A stretch of DNA of 64,000 nt from the NCBI RefSeq assembly GCF_000006565.2, contig NC_031475.1:4416522-4480521 (forward strand), in the 5' to 3' direction. This document shows positions 1 through 12,538 of this stretch, one piece after another. The stretch comes from Toxoplasma gondii ME49 (taxonomy: Eukaryota; Apicomplexa; Conoidasida; Eucoccidiorida; Sarcocystidae). The position numbers and the translations under genes are program-made. How positions within the stretch are numbered: the first letter of the stretch is position 1; each line of letters opens with the position of its first letter. The notes under the pieces are model-generated. The model did no database searches. It was given only the letters and a program-made list of their open reading frames with translations, and was not told the origin of the DNA.

Positions 1-1199
1 AGGGGAAGGAAGGGAGAGAAGACAAGGAGGGGGACTGGCGAGGCGGCCTCGGCAACGCCGCGACCGCCACACACTTCGCTTCTGAGGAGCCTCCCTGCCG
101 ATCCATCTCTGAGAAGAGGGTGACGACGTCGCGTCCTCTTGGACTCCCAGCATCGCACCCGACGGACTGGAAAGCCGTTCGCCGGTCAGTGAAGTCCCCG
201 CTCTCTGAAACTCGAAGAAACAATCCAGGGAGGAGGAGACAGAAGGAAGCATGAAACGGAGACACCCACTGACAGTGGTCCGGCCTTCGAGACGCTGCCC
301 AGCGGTTCCTCAGGGAGTCCGAATCACCTCGCTTGCCGTGGCGTCTTCGCGTTTGTCGCGTCGCTTCTGCTTCGCCTTCCTCGCCGTTCGAAACCTCTAC
401 CGAGACGTCGTCCTCATGCCAGGCTTCGCCTTCCTCGTCGTGCGTCGCGGTTTCACTCTCACTCCCTTCCTCTCTCGGCATCAGGTGCCGGGCTGCTCTC
501 CCGCCTTCGGCTGCGCCGTTGCACCTCGCAAGTTCGCCGTCTGTTCTCGCGTCTGCAGAGAGTGATTCCGAAGCGCCTGCGAGAGAAACGGGAGACTTGA
601 GAAGAGCGCGAGCGACCTCGGCAGCGAAGGCGCCCGCCTCCTCCGCCTCCGCGCGCCACGGCTCGTAGGTGTAGACACACTCCAGACGGCTGCGCGTCCC
701 TCCGGATGAGGCTGGGGGAGAAACGCGTAGCTTCGTTGTGTCCGCGGCGTCGGCGAACCAAGCCGGGAAGCAGCTCGGAGACGCGGGGGAGTCAGCGGGG
801 TGCAGCAGACTGGAGCAGCGAGGAAAGCGTAGCTCCGCAGGAGGACGCAAAGATCCTCCAAAAAGCGCAAACCACGGAGACGGTCGGCATGCAGGGAGCT
901 CGAGTTTCCCCTTCAGAGCCGCCGACACCCACCGCGCCTGGGCCAGCGAAGAAGAAGAACTCCCCGAGTCCAGAGATAAAGCTGAGCACCCAGGCGACGC
1001 CGAGAGCGAAAAAGAAGATGCAGGTGACGGAGAAAGAGACAGAGGGGAAAGAGCGAGAGAAGAAAAGGAGAGGGCGAGAGAAGACGAAGGAGCAGAGAGA
1101 AGAAGCGTTTTGAAGGAGGTCGCTAGACGGATGGCGTTAAAGAAGCGCTGGAGAGGCAGCACCCACCATTCGCGAGGCTCGAAGGAAGGCTCTGTCCAC
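1..1199 (-). CDS. Last visible exon of the SAC phosphatase, open to the window edge
   Basis: Read on the minus strand, this stretch is open for about 399 codons without a stop and leaves the window still open. It begins after a polypyrimidine-AG at 1202-1200 and joins the exon ending at 2283 in phase 2 (AG|G, Arg). The protein starts RRWTEPSFEPREWWVLPLQ, then FFNAIRLATSFKTLLL, followed by a Ser-rich tract and a balanced acidic segment around 430-700 containing LECVYTYEPWRAEAEEAG. Amino-acid composition is far more protein-like than in the other five frames. No known domain is recognised beyond the SAC core. The true C-terminus lies outside the window. Confidence 0.65.
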
Positions 1200-4100
1200 C
1201 TGCGGCAAACGCGGAGAGACAGAAAGCATTTTTCGAAAGGAGCGTCATCGGCGTCACATGGTCGAGAATCCCTGCTGTTCACCCCAAGTGAAAATCAGAC
1301 ACGGTGGCGTAGCTAACATGGAGGTACACCCGAAAACATGGAGAAAGCAAGAGAGCGATGAACCAGGGAGAGCCTCACGCGACAGGAAGAAAGCGAAGAG
1401 ACAGGCAGACAGAGACACGAGAGGGAGAGAGACGGTCTTTTCTTTAAACATCCAAATCGGGCAGAAGCCTACTCGTGATGAAGGCAGGCGTCGGAATCGA
1501 CCTCCAGAGAGGCCAGAAAATTCTCGCCGAAATCAAAAGATTGCACTTTGCACTGAACGAGATTGACCGCTTGCTGCTTGCTGCCGTCTGCCAAGATATT
1601 GTTGTATCTGAAACAAAGTCGGATACGGTGTTCGTACAGATCAGAACGCGTTCAGACACAAGGGGATACACACACTAGGCGCGAAGAACAAGGTGCAGGC
1701 AAGCTCACGCGTTTGTGTCTTTACTCGCCGGGGGTCATCGCTGCGTCTGTGCTTGAGCGCTAGCGGGAACAGTCTTTCTGGATCGACCCACGGCAAAAAA
1801 GAGCCAATGGAGAGAGAGACTGGTGCGAACTGTGAATCACGAGACTGAAGGGAACCTCATCCAGAGGAGACGCTCAAGAGGACAATGCACAAAGGACGAC
1901 ATCTAGCCGACTATAGGGCGAGATCGAGGCGAATACTCAGGCGCTTCGATGTTCCCCTGTGAGGGAAGGAAAGCTGAGAGTGTCAACCTAAGAGGACACA
2001 ACCTCTTGTTTTAGTCTCTGGCGACGACACAATTGCCTTTGCGGTGTTCTCGATATCCATATCCACGTATCTGTGATCCTTCTCTCCCTTTTCTCTTCTC
2101 TCTCTTTGTTCGATCTCTCTCCGTCTGGTTCTCCTTTCTCGACGTCTCCTGCTTTCTCTCATGCAGTGATGGCGCGCGTCACCTTCGCACAGAAGTGATG
2201 AGAGAGAGAAGAGAACACAGACGCACTGCTCGGTGCTCTGCCCTCGGCCTTCTCTCTCATTCGCTCTGAGGCGTCTCTTTACCTTCGCTTTACAGAAGTA
2301 GCGAGCGAGAGAAAAAACAAAGGAGACGACGTTCCGTGCTCTTCGTCGCGCTGCTCTCTTTCTCTCTCCCCGCTTCTACTTCGCCTCCACCCACGAAGTG
2401 CCCGAGCCGCGCTGTCCATCCACGCCGCGAACCCGCGAGGCTCCGCGCCTTCACGCTGCGGATTTATCCGAATATAAGCCGAGGCGAGGGGCGCCACGTG
2501 CGCTGGAGGGGTCGCGGGAACACTGGAGGCGGAGACGAGTGCCCCTGGGCCTGGACCGCCGCGGGGCGGCAGACGCGAAGGGGAGGGATGCCGCGAAGCT
2601 GAACTGGGCGTTCGCGTATTCAGCAGTTGTTCTTTCTTGTGAGCACATGACCCTGGAAGCGCAGAAGAAAAACACCAGCGAAACGGGGGAGAGGCGCTGA
2701 AGGGAAGGCCAAAACCAGGGCGAGGTGTGGGCTGGAAATGAGACAAACACTTGGGCAAAGAAGCGACAAAAACAAGAAGTCAGAAAGAGGAGAGCAAAAC
2801 GAAGCACAAAGCACACACGCGACAACCGAAGAGAAACACAAGATAAGAAAGCAGACCGAAACATAAGGGCCGCGAGGGAAGCATGAGGCAAAGAGAAGAC
2901 AAAGGAAGGAAAGAGAAATACTGTAGCAAGGATGGAAGTGAAGGAAGCCAAAGAAAAGAACGAAGAGGACAACGGGAGAAAAAAATTCAAATTTGGAGTA
3001 GACCGTACCTCCATACTGCATCGCTATTTGGTCGCCCGCCGCCTCCAAAAGGCTAGAGAGAACCGACGCAACCTAAGAAAATTGAAAGAAACATTCGACA
3101 CACGAGTGCGAGCAGATGGAAGAATGCCGTGTTTACACCATAGATCGAGATGCTGAATATATAGATACAGACAAACATAAAAATATATATATATATATAT
3201 ATAAACTAGGTAAAGAGGACGTAAAGGCGGGTATATAGGTAGACACCTGGGGATACAACCTATGTACATATATATATATATATATATGAATACAGACATA
3301 GATATTGGCAAGTAAACGTGTATGTATGTACGAATATACGAGAGAGAGGCCGACACAGACAGGGACAGACGAAGGCAGGAAGAGTTTCGTCACAAAAACG
3401 ATCAGTAGGCACACATGTACACAAGGCTGTTGGAGTGCGTCGCAAAGAGAGATTTCAATGAAACTGGAAACGCACGACTGAAGCTGAAGAGCGAAACAAC
3501 CCAACCTACAGAGACATGTAGGGAGACCGCCCCATCACGAGAGACAGACATACGCGTAGAACGATAGGCTGAAGGACATATTTATATATATATATATATA
3601 AATTGAATATGCGGAGAAAGGAACGTTGGTTCGGAGTCGATGTTACTTGGGGATCCAGGTCAAGGGAGTCTGCAGGAATGAATCGCATGACGCGCAGTAG
3701 GTGAAGAAGGACATTCTTGTAGAGGACGAGCTGCGCGTCGTTCGTTCGATCCAGACAGTCCAGGCAGTTGACGCGACAGATCCCGCGCTGCACACTCGTG
3801 GCTGCGAGGGTAACTGGACTGAAAACAACATGCAAAAATGCGTGCGATCCCTCTCCACAGAAGCCTCGCGGCGTCGCCTGTCGGGTCGGACGACGAGAAA
3901 ATCCGTTTTTCCATCTCCTCATTTTCGAAAAAGAAGAAGCTCAGAAAACGTAATGAAGGTGAACGCACTCCGAGTGACATTTTCCAGCGTTCGGCGACGA
4001 GGAGAGACCTGGGTCTCCAGTTTTTCTCTCACTCTCTTCTCACTCTCGAGCAACAGAAACAGCATGTTCAAGTGAAGCTACGCGTCTCATCTGATGACGG

Positions 4101-7100
4101 CGAAAGACGTACATCGGCTTTGCATGCTACGAGAAACTTCACGAGCAGCTGCCTCTAAATCTGTGCATTATCGAATCGTCTGTGTCACTCTCAAATTGTT
4201 TTGCGTATAACTGGGAATCAATGCAGAAGACATGCGTTGCCCGGCATGTACTAGAAGTCAGAAAACACCCTAGAGGAGCTTCGACGAACACCGAGTTAAT
4301 CAGCGTCTCGCGTCAGTCTGTCCGGCGGAGGTGCATCGAATCGCGTCACGTTGTTCTGCGGCGCTTCGCGGAGACGACGCCAGTGAACTGGAAAACCTGT
4401 CTGCTTCTGTCCCATGAAAGCACAGCTCTCGAATGCCTACTCGTTAGTGTAGAAGACTCCCACCGTGTTCATTAATTCGTCGCCCAGACGCTGCAGCTGT
4501 TGGTACGGCGTAAGCGTCTCTTCTTCCTGTCTGTCTCTCTCCCTTTCTCTTTCTCTTTCTTCCGCCTTCGCTCGTTGTTCGTCTCCCTCTCTGCTGTCGA
4601 AGAATGACTGACGCCACTCGTCGGAGCAGGGCGCAAAGGGTGTGCCTGTGTGCCAAGATGCTGTCCGACCCAGACGTTGCGCAGGAAAGCTGAACATTCC
4701 GACGTTCTTCGCCTCACGCCACCGCAACCGACAAGCCGGCGCGCCTCGGCCCTCGAGCGCGAAGGCCTCGCCACAGGCAGAAGGCGGCGCAGAAGGAAAC
4801 GACGCCGACGGAGTCACGTGAGGTATCGGGCGTCTGTACTGCTGGCGTTTGAGGTCGATCCAGTGAAAGTTGATTCTCAAGGAAGGAGGAAGTTCCTGCA
4901 GAGACAAGAAGGTGGACAGATCCGGCAGGAGCTTCCAGTCCAAGAAAGACGCTTTCCCCTTGGTGAAGCCTCCCGTTTTCCCGCTTGTCTCCTGCATGGT
5001 TTTCTGCAGGTTCGTCTCATCACTGTTTCCCTCTTCCTCTCCCCCCAGACAACTCGCGCGCTGCACATCAAACTTTCCCCTTTCTTCGCTGTCGCCGTCT
5101 CCCTCTTCCTGCAGCCTCTCGCGTTCTCCCTCGGTCGCGTAGTTGCGTTCCTAGTAGCCTCGTTTACTCCTTCGCGTTTTCTCGCGTTCTCCCGCTCAGG
5201 CGAAGAGCTCGCGCTGAACGTTGCCCTGTAGCCTCAAACGTTGGCGAGAGACGAGCGGAAAGACTAAAGGTCCAGTGTGTGCGGTAAAGTCGTCTTCTTC
5301 CAGTCGCTGTTAGCACACGACAAGGGAAGGCGTTTCAAAGAAAACGGATGTTCACCCAGACAGTTTGTTTCTAGGCAAAAAACATAACGGAGCATCAACG
5401 TAGATGCTCAGACGGGCGTCGCTGGGTGCCGCGCAACATGACGGCTTTGACAAGCGCGAGAAACCTGGGAGCTCGTTCTCTTAATCCTACCCGAAATGTC
5501 CTTTCTTCCTCTCCTTGCCACTGTCTCTCCTCACCTCGTTCATCGCGTCCACCAGCTGTCTGTACACCTCGCTCAACTCCCCTTCTTGTTCTTCTCTTCG
5601 CTCGTAGCCGGCGCCCTTCCTCCCCGCTGCGAACGCGGCTCCCACCGCAGCGTGGAGCGACGACGAGGACGAGAAGGACGAAGACGCGTAAGGAGGCGAA
5701 GCGGAAGAAGACGAAGCGCAAGAAGCGAGGGAAAGGCGAGGAAGCTCTGCGGAGGAGGCGCGGAGGAGGGACGAGACAACAGGACTCGCAAACAGGGGAG
5801 ACACTGACGTCTCTGATGAGCCTGGAGGCTGTGGGGTGTCGACACACCGCGCGGAAGAGACTGTTGAAGACCCGTTGTGCGGCGCTGCTTCCACCGGCAG
5901 CGCAAACGAAGACGAACCGCGGCATGACGGAAGATCAGGGGAGGACTTTGTGGCTCGCAAGCAGCTGTCTGAAGATGCAAGGAAAGCTGCTGGGTCACCT
6001 TCTTCGACAAGAGGAGAAGGCGAGAAGGAACAGGGAGACTTGCGAGACTGTCGGGACACCCTGGCGCTCTGTGGCTCCTCGCCAGACTCCTCCCTCCAGT
6101 TCGCCGAAAGCGAGCACGCAGAATCAGAAGAGGGAGAGAACGAGGAAGCGGCAGCCGACGGCGACGAAGGCAGACGACGTTTGAGGAGGTTGAGGACATG
6201 AACCGGAGCTCCATAGCGTTGAAAGAGCGAGGCGAAGTGGCGGCGCGTTGCGGAGGCATTGACGTCCGTCTGCGAGGAAGAACGGGTCCAGAGAGGAGGA
6301 AACACTGGCAGTTGAAACGCAAAGTCAGAGTGAAACGAGCTTCCCAAAGCGATACGTAGGTGAGAAACGTTTGCCGTTGTCGCGCACAAAAGAGGCGAGA
6401 GAGAGCAGAGAGACAGAATGCGGAAAGGACACACAGAAGAGACAGAAGAATTGAAGAACGAAAAGAAGCCGACGGCCGCGAAAAACGAGCAGCCTGAGGA
6501 CGTTTATAATCTTCGTCTGTTGCCAGCTGTCGCGACACCCGGCTTCTGTTGTGTGGCGCCCCGGCAGGCGAATCCAGTGCATGCAACTTGGTGTCTGCTT
6601 TGCTCGTCGCTCTTCCTCCCTGCGTTTGACGCGTTTCTTCACCCTTCGCAAGTTACAGCCTCTTCCGCTGTTGCTTGTTTCTTCTAATCGCGAGAGTTTC
6701 TGTTTTCCAAGTTCGCTGCTTCCGCCGCACATTCCAAGGCCGCAGACGTTCCCTCTTGTCGCTCGCTTCGCGGCTGTCTCTGCTCGTGAGGAGCCGCAAG
6801 GCACATGGCGAGAGGACGTCGAGGTGAACAAACGCCGAAGCGACATCGCAGATGGCGTTCTGTCCGAGAGGGTGCGGTTCGCCTGCCCCTCGCGTTTCTG
6901 AGAGCTCGTCCTCTGCTGCTTCACACATCCTTTGAGAAATGACGAATGCACATGAAGCGAGTCTGAACGAGGGGAAAAACGACAGTCAAGCTGTAGACCT
7001 GAGCCGCGAACTGAGACGGGACGGCCGGTGGAGTTCGCGGTTCACGACAGCTCGGCGAAACTCGCGTCCGAACGCGGTAGGCGAGAAACCACGTTCACAA

Positions 7101-10100
7101 ACGAGTACTTCGCCTGCGACGAGGGAGGCGACGAGGAAACGACCTCACAGACTGCATCGGTCTTTCGCGTCCGGCGCCCACAAAGATGCGGACTCCACAG
7201 AGCGAAGGCGACGCGTGAGAGAATCAGTCCGAAGGCATGAAGCTCAAGCGGAACTCTCAAGGTCGAAGACGAGACTCGCAAACCACCGCAGAGGACTAAG
7301 CTGAGAACCATGGCGGACGTCTCGCATGGAGCACGGAGGTCCGAGTCCGCGGGAACGCCCTGCCCCGCAACAGAACAGACAAGAGAAACAGGAAGCTCGT
7401 TGGCCAGTTAACGTCTCAATTTGTGTCTCACCTGGGTGCATGCAATCGCAGGCATCGCTGGAAGGACCGTCGCCTCCTGCGCCCAGAACGTCGGGACGCT
7501 GCCTCGGACTTGTACATGCGAAAACAAGTGAAAGTCGAAAACTCGAAGAGGCCGAGAATACGAGGAAGACGACGAAGGCGGAAACGCGGAGGCGCGGCGA
7601 GGAGTGTACGTATAGAAAACGAATTCAGTTTCGACTTCGTTTGCAGCGTCTCCAGCGACAGACAGCCCCCTTTTTCGATATCTGCCGAGACGCAAAAAAG
7701 AAGAGCCAAGATCCACGAAGGAAAGGTTCGCACACAGCCGGAAGAGGCCAGGCTGGAGCTGGCAAGAGACGAACACGATGAGTCCGAGAAGCAAACGCGA
7801 TGAACTTCGCGAGTTCACTCTTTCACGCAAAACGCCGCCAGGGCGGTTCTGGACGGGCATGATGGACGCCAGCCTCGTTGGAAAGCGAGCGGCATTCGAG
7901 GCGACCGTTGTAGGAGGCGAAACAGGGAGAGAAAAACGAAGGACGATGGAGAGAGAAGAAGAAGAAGGAGCGAAGGCACAGGCGAGAGGAGAGAGCGACG
8001 GCGCCTGCTGAAAGAAATGCCATCCGAGGCGTCCAGAGAGGGATGCGCGAGACGCCAGACACAGGCGACAGAGAGGAAAGGAAGAAGGAGAAGGAAACGC
8101 AAAAGCGAGACGCGCAAAAGGAAATGCAGAAGAAGGAAAAGAAATAGGGAGAGACGCCTGAGGTGCCGACGGCGAGAAGGCGGTCAAGCGAAGAGAGAAA
8201 GAGACGACTGAGAGACGTGGAAAGCAGGGGAAAACAACGGCGAAAAGGGAGAAGCCGGAGGCAAGCGGACCGACTTGAATCTGCCGGGAAAGACCGAGAT
8301 ACAGCTGACACCATTTGTGTTTCCATAAGGCTACAGAGAGCGTCTATCGCATAGCAGGAAACCTCACGACTCGTCGACGCCTCTCACGCACCGACGGCTT
8401 TCCTCTTTTCTCTTCCACTGACGTCCACTGCGGCAAGCTGTATCCGGTCCACCTACCGAGTTCCGGCGAAGAAAGCCGATCTCCTTGCAATAACAAGGAG
8501 ACGCGCGGTGCCTCGCGAAAGAGCGAGCGAAGCCGAGCAGACCGCACCGTGCAGCACTGGGAGCAGGATGCCCCTGCGCAGACACTCGAGGCCGGGAGAT
8601 CCCTGGACGAGAAAAGGCTGCGCAGACACCCGGAAAAACAGAAACGCAGAGCCAGCAGAGGAGGCTGCAAAGGAGGCTGCAGAACAGGTGCCTCTTCTCA
8701 GCATGAATGACATCTACGTCTCAACGCATTTGACGACCGTGCGGTCGAGTGAAGCGAAACTCCACAGCTGGCGTTCGAAAGGCTTCAGATCCAGAGCATC
8801 CGCGGTCGCGGAGCTTCTCCTTCGAGGTGCAGGAGAAGGAGGCGAGAGGCACTGTCGGTACGGCATTCTTCATTCTTCTTTTCCAGTCGCCATCTCACTC
8901 TGTGCCGCTCGCTTGGCGCGCTTGCAGAGACGCGACCGAAGAGGGGAAGACTGACAGAATCGGTATTCAAAGGCTAGTCACCACTCCTGTGACAACTGTT
9001 TCGAGTTTCTTCTGTCGAGGCTCCGTCTCCTCGATCTTCCACCTGTGTCTCTTCCGCCTCGCTCCTTACCAGGTGGAAACGAACTGGCACAGAGTACAGA
9101 CGAACGCCCAGAAAGACCGACGTCTACACACGGAACCTCGGAAAAGAGATCCAGATCGGTACAGACAGATGTCGATGCAGCCAGACGCAGACGGATCTCG
9201 AGCGAGAGAAACGAGAAGAGAGAGACGCGAAGTCGATGGATTCAGGTATACGGTACACGGTAGAAGACGCATGCAGATGGACGTTTACGCAGATGCGGAT
9301 GTCGAAATAGCTTGGCAGAGCGGGTGCCGTGCCGGCAAGACAAGCGCTCCAGTATTGAACCTCCGGTCCCTGTTCTTCACTTCGAATTCACGGTGCGCGC
9401 TAGACCCGTCAAGCGTCTTCCTGGTTGGCGCCTCACCTTCATGAGTTCGTAGTTCCAGACGAATCTTCGCTCTTCCTTCCTCAGCGAACTTTCTTCGTTT
9501 TCTTCCCCTTCTTCACACGCCAGAAAGTCGTGAAAAGAAACGCCTTCCTCTCCACTGCAGTCGGCCGCGTCCCCGTCGGCTGTTTCGTCCTCCGTTGATT
9601 CATAGTCTGTCTGCGTTTCTTCCTCCTCTCTCGGCGGAGTCTCGCCGCGGTTCGCCTTCTCTCCTGTGTCGCCGTTTGTCGACCCAATCGTTGGCTGCGT
9701 CTCTCTCTCTGTGCAGAGTTTTGCTTCTCTGTCTCCTCTGCTGGCGCTCTGTCTGCTGGCGCTCTGTCTGCTGGCGCTCTGTCTGCTGGCGCTTTGTCTG
9801 CCGGCTGCGTGGTTTCGTCTGCGACGTCGTTCAGCCTCTCGTTGTTCGGACGCGCTTCCTCCTCCCGTCTCTCGCGAGGACGGCGCGCACCCGCAGACGA
9901 GGCTCGACCGAGCAGCGACTTGCTGCAGCGGCAAACAGAGGAAGAAGGACGGACAGAAAAAGTAGCTTTTCTCCAGCGAAAATGCAGCCAGCAGACCCTC
10001 AAACTTCTGATCCAGCGCCTGAGCTGCTGCGTGGAAGCTGCCAACAGGGACGGGATGCAGTGCCTTCACAGCCTCACGCAGGGGAGGAAGCGAAGGAGAA

Positions 10101-12538
10101 GAAACAGACCCAGACGAAGAGGACGCAGCAGACGACGATGAAGAAGCGGCAGACGAAGAAGAGGAAGAAGCAGAGTCGCAAGAGGCAAGTTTGGAAAAGG
10201 GAGAAGGCGAGTTCCTGTTGCCCTCGGGGTACGTCTCGCGTGGGGTGTACGTACAGCGGAAGCCGCCGCCGCAGATGCAGCTCTCTGTCCGGCGAGACGC
10301 AGAGAAGGAAACGGAGGAGGGAAGATGCGCATCGTCTGGACACCGGGCAGCTCGAGAGAGATGGAGGGAAGAACAGAAAGAGGTAGAAGACAGCGTGGAG
10401 GTAGATCTGGAGGGAGACGGGGACGATGCGCAGCAGCAGAGGGCGAGGTGTATGTACAGGTCCAGGTTTGGCAGCTGCGGGAGAGTCGTGAACAGCGGAA
10501 GGAATTCTGTCTTCTTGACTCTGAAGATATCGTGGACGCCGAGGAACGAAGTGACCTGAGAGGCGAACAAAGAAGGACTCCAAGGGCACACAGAGACGCG
10601 CAGACCCAATCGAGGAAAGAGGCCTTTCGGGGAACCGTGCAATAGACGCAGACTAACGCATGTTTGTAAAGCGAGGCGAGCGCCCATCATGAGATGAGGT
10701 CGGTTGACATAGAAGAAGGAACGGCAGAAAGCACGAGCTGCAGGGAGCAGATCGGAGAGAAGAAAGGGTAAAAACAGAAGAAGAAAGACAGACAACGCAG
10801 ACGCTGCCTCCTGAGAAACAGGACCAAGCAAGAGGAACACAAAAAAAAGAAGACACCGACGAAGAGGAAGAAGAGCGCGCAGCGAAACGGAGGACAGACG
10901 ACACATGGGTATCGAAGACTGCTGGGGGGACGATGAGAGCGGAGAAAAAAGATTACCTTTTCTGCATCTGCAATGACTGCGAGGCGAGGGCCTTGCGCGA
11001 GGGGGAGGATGCCGAGGAGGCCTCGCGCCTCTCGGACCGCCAGCTGAAGGGGATCATCCATTTCTCTGCAGATCTCTAGAACAGCGCGAAGATCAAGGAG
11101 ATCCCGGACGATGCGAAGCGCAGAGACACACAGAAAACACCAGGCTTTCGAGTTTGGAACTGAGGCAGCGAGAAAATCCAGGCAGAGAGCAGAGACGCCC
11201 GAGCCAATAGAGGAGGGAGAGAGCGCGACGAAAGGAAAGTCGAGAGCAAAGTGACAAAGCAGATAACGAAATGAAGAACGGAATGAGAAGAAGAAGGCTC
11301 GAGACGGAGACCGATTGAGTTCTTCGTCCGGGCCGATGTCCTCTTTCTCCGCCCGAGGCGACACAGCACGAACGAAGAGTCTGAAAACGGCTCCGAAGTC
11401 AAACCGAATCTTCGCGTTTAGCGTATCGCCTTGGCCTGAAATGTCGTTCACTCTTTCGACCTTGCTCACCTGCGAGAGCGTTCACGATTCTCGACTTCTC
11501 AGATTCGTCAACAGGCTGTCCGCCGTTGCTGCCCAGAAAGCGCATGCGGAGAGAGGAGAAGCTTCTCGTCTGTCGTCTTTCGCTTCCCCTTAAAGAAGAA
11601 AAGGCGTCTCTCATCTCCTCACTTCTTTCGTTCCTTTCCTGTTCGGAGACGCCTCGCGTTGCCGCCTGAGTTCCTGCGTTGGCCCGGTTCTCAGCTCCAT
11701 CGCAAAGCGCCTGTCTACGCCCGTGGCGTTGCTGGCTCTCTGTCGGCCCTTTGAAAATCAACAAAAGAGAAAACGTTTTGTTCGCCAGACTTCTTCCCCC
11801 CCGGAGCTTTCCTCTTGTCTCTGACTCTTGAGCTCCAGCTGCTTCTCTCCTCGCTCTCGACTGTTCTCTCCTCGCGCTCGACTCTTCTCTCCTCTCTTCT
11901 CTCTGTTGCTCGGTGTCTCTTCTCTGTGTCTTCTGCTCCTCGCGCGTCATGCGAATGGCCTTCTGGCCTCCCCGGCTCGGCTCCGCGACCGCGCGCCAGC
12001 CTTCGTCTCTCGGAGCCTTCCTCGCTTCGCGGTCCTCGGCCTCTGCGCGCGAACTTGGTGCCGAGCCTCCTCGCAGCGCCCGAGAGGCGAGACGCGCAGC
12101 AGACGCGCGCAGAGCGTCGCTCGCCGCCACGACCAAGAGGAGCCGCTCACTCTGGAACAGCTGGAGGCGCGTCGCCGGTGTGTGCGAGCGCGAAAAGACG
12201 TTCAGGCGCGACGAAGCCGACGCGAGCAACGCAGACGGCGACGCTGCAGTCCCAGGACTGGAATCGAGCGTCGGAGGAGACGACGAAGAAGCGGCGACAG
12301 AAGAAGAAAAAAGAGACAAGTTTGGCGAAGAAGAAGAGGACGGAGAAGGCGAAGAAGAGGAAGGAGAAGAAGAGGAAGAAGGAGAAGAAGAGGAAGGAGA
12401 AGAAGAGGACGGAGAAGGCGAAGAAGAGGAAGGAGAAGAAGAGGAAGGAGAAGAAGACAGAGAGGAAGTAGGAGACGAAATGGGAGACATCGCCGGAACG
12501 AAGGGCGGCTCTGAAGACGCGGCGCGTTGTGGCGCCAT
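1..12538 (-). CDS. SAC-domain phosphoinositide phosphatase, very large, 3' end beyond window
   Basis: Predicted to remove phosphates from phosphoinositides on the cytosolic face of membranes. Exons on the minus strand: 12538-11470, 11075-10957, 10555-9437, 8617-8457, 7681-7432, 6269-5535, 4991-4441, 3818-3647, 3072-3009, 2652-2283, 1199 to beyond 1. All junctions are GT-AG and phase-consistent, giving at least 1936 residues. SAC landmarks appear in order: GLLGILPLAQ (about 370), FLGVHDIF (about 400), RFVWNYEL (about 762), ARRSAFFAGTRYRKRG (about 815), ANEVETE, VRGSVPTFWAQ, HFASLFQRYGAPVHVLNLL, INFHWIDLK, the CX5R catalytic motif NCLDCLDRTN with nucleophile about Cys1353, and GDQIAMQYGG (about 1405). 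Long Ser-, Ala- and Arg-rich insertions split the domain. The start ATG at 12538 is the best candidate; an upstream 5' exon cannot be excluded. The 8617 acceptor has an in-frame alternative a few codons downstream. Family assignment is firm; the subfamily (Sac1, Fig4 or INPP5F-like) is not. Confidence 0.85.
9738..9797 (-). repeat. 15-bp tandem repeat, 4 copies, encoding SASRQ
   Basis: Four head-to-tail copies of a 15-bp unit (plus-strand unit ctgctggcgctctgt; the last copy has one substitution) lie inside the third exon of the SAC gene. On the coding strand they encode SASRQ repeated four times. The unit is a multiple of three, so copy-number change would keep the frame. Confidence 0.9.
12319..12480 (-). 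repeat. Imperfect triplet repeat encoding a Ser/Pro tract
   Basis: The plus strand is a run of gaa/gag/gga triplets. On the minus strand it encodes a long SSPSSSSP-type tract at about residues 20-75 of the SAC protein, just before the first globular segment. This is low-complexity coding sequence typical of coccidian proteins, not a separate element. Confidence 0.85.

Noticed and set aside
706..1113. Plus-strand frame with Lys/Glu/Pro-rich reading considered as an exon
   Set aside because: The minus-strand frame over the same bases is open much further and splices in phase to the SAC gene.
1475..1678. Plus-strand 67-codon frame with helix-like composition
   Set aside because: Falls in the long intron between SAC exons 2652-2283 and 1199; no acceptor, donor or homology supports it.
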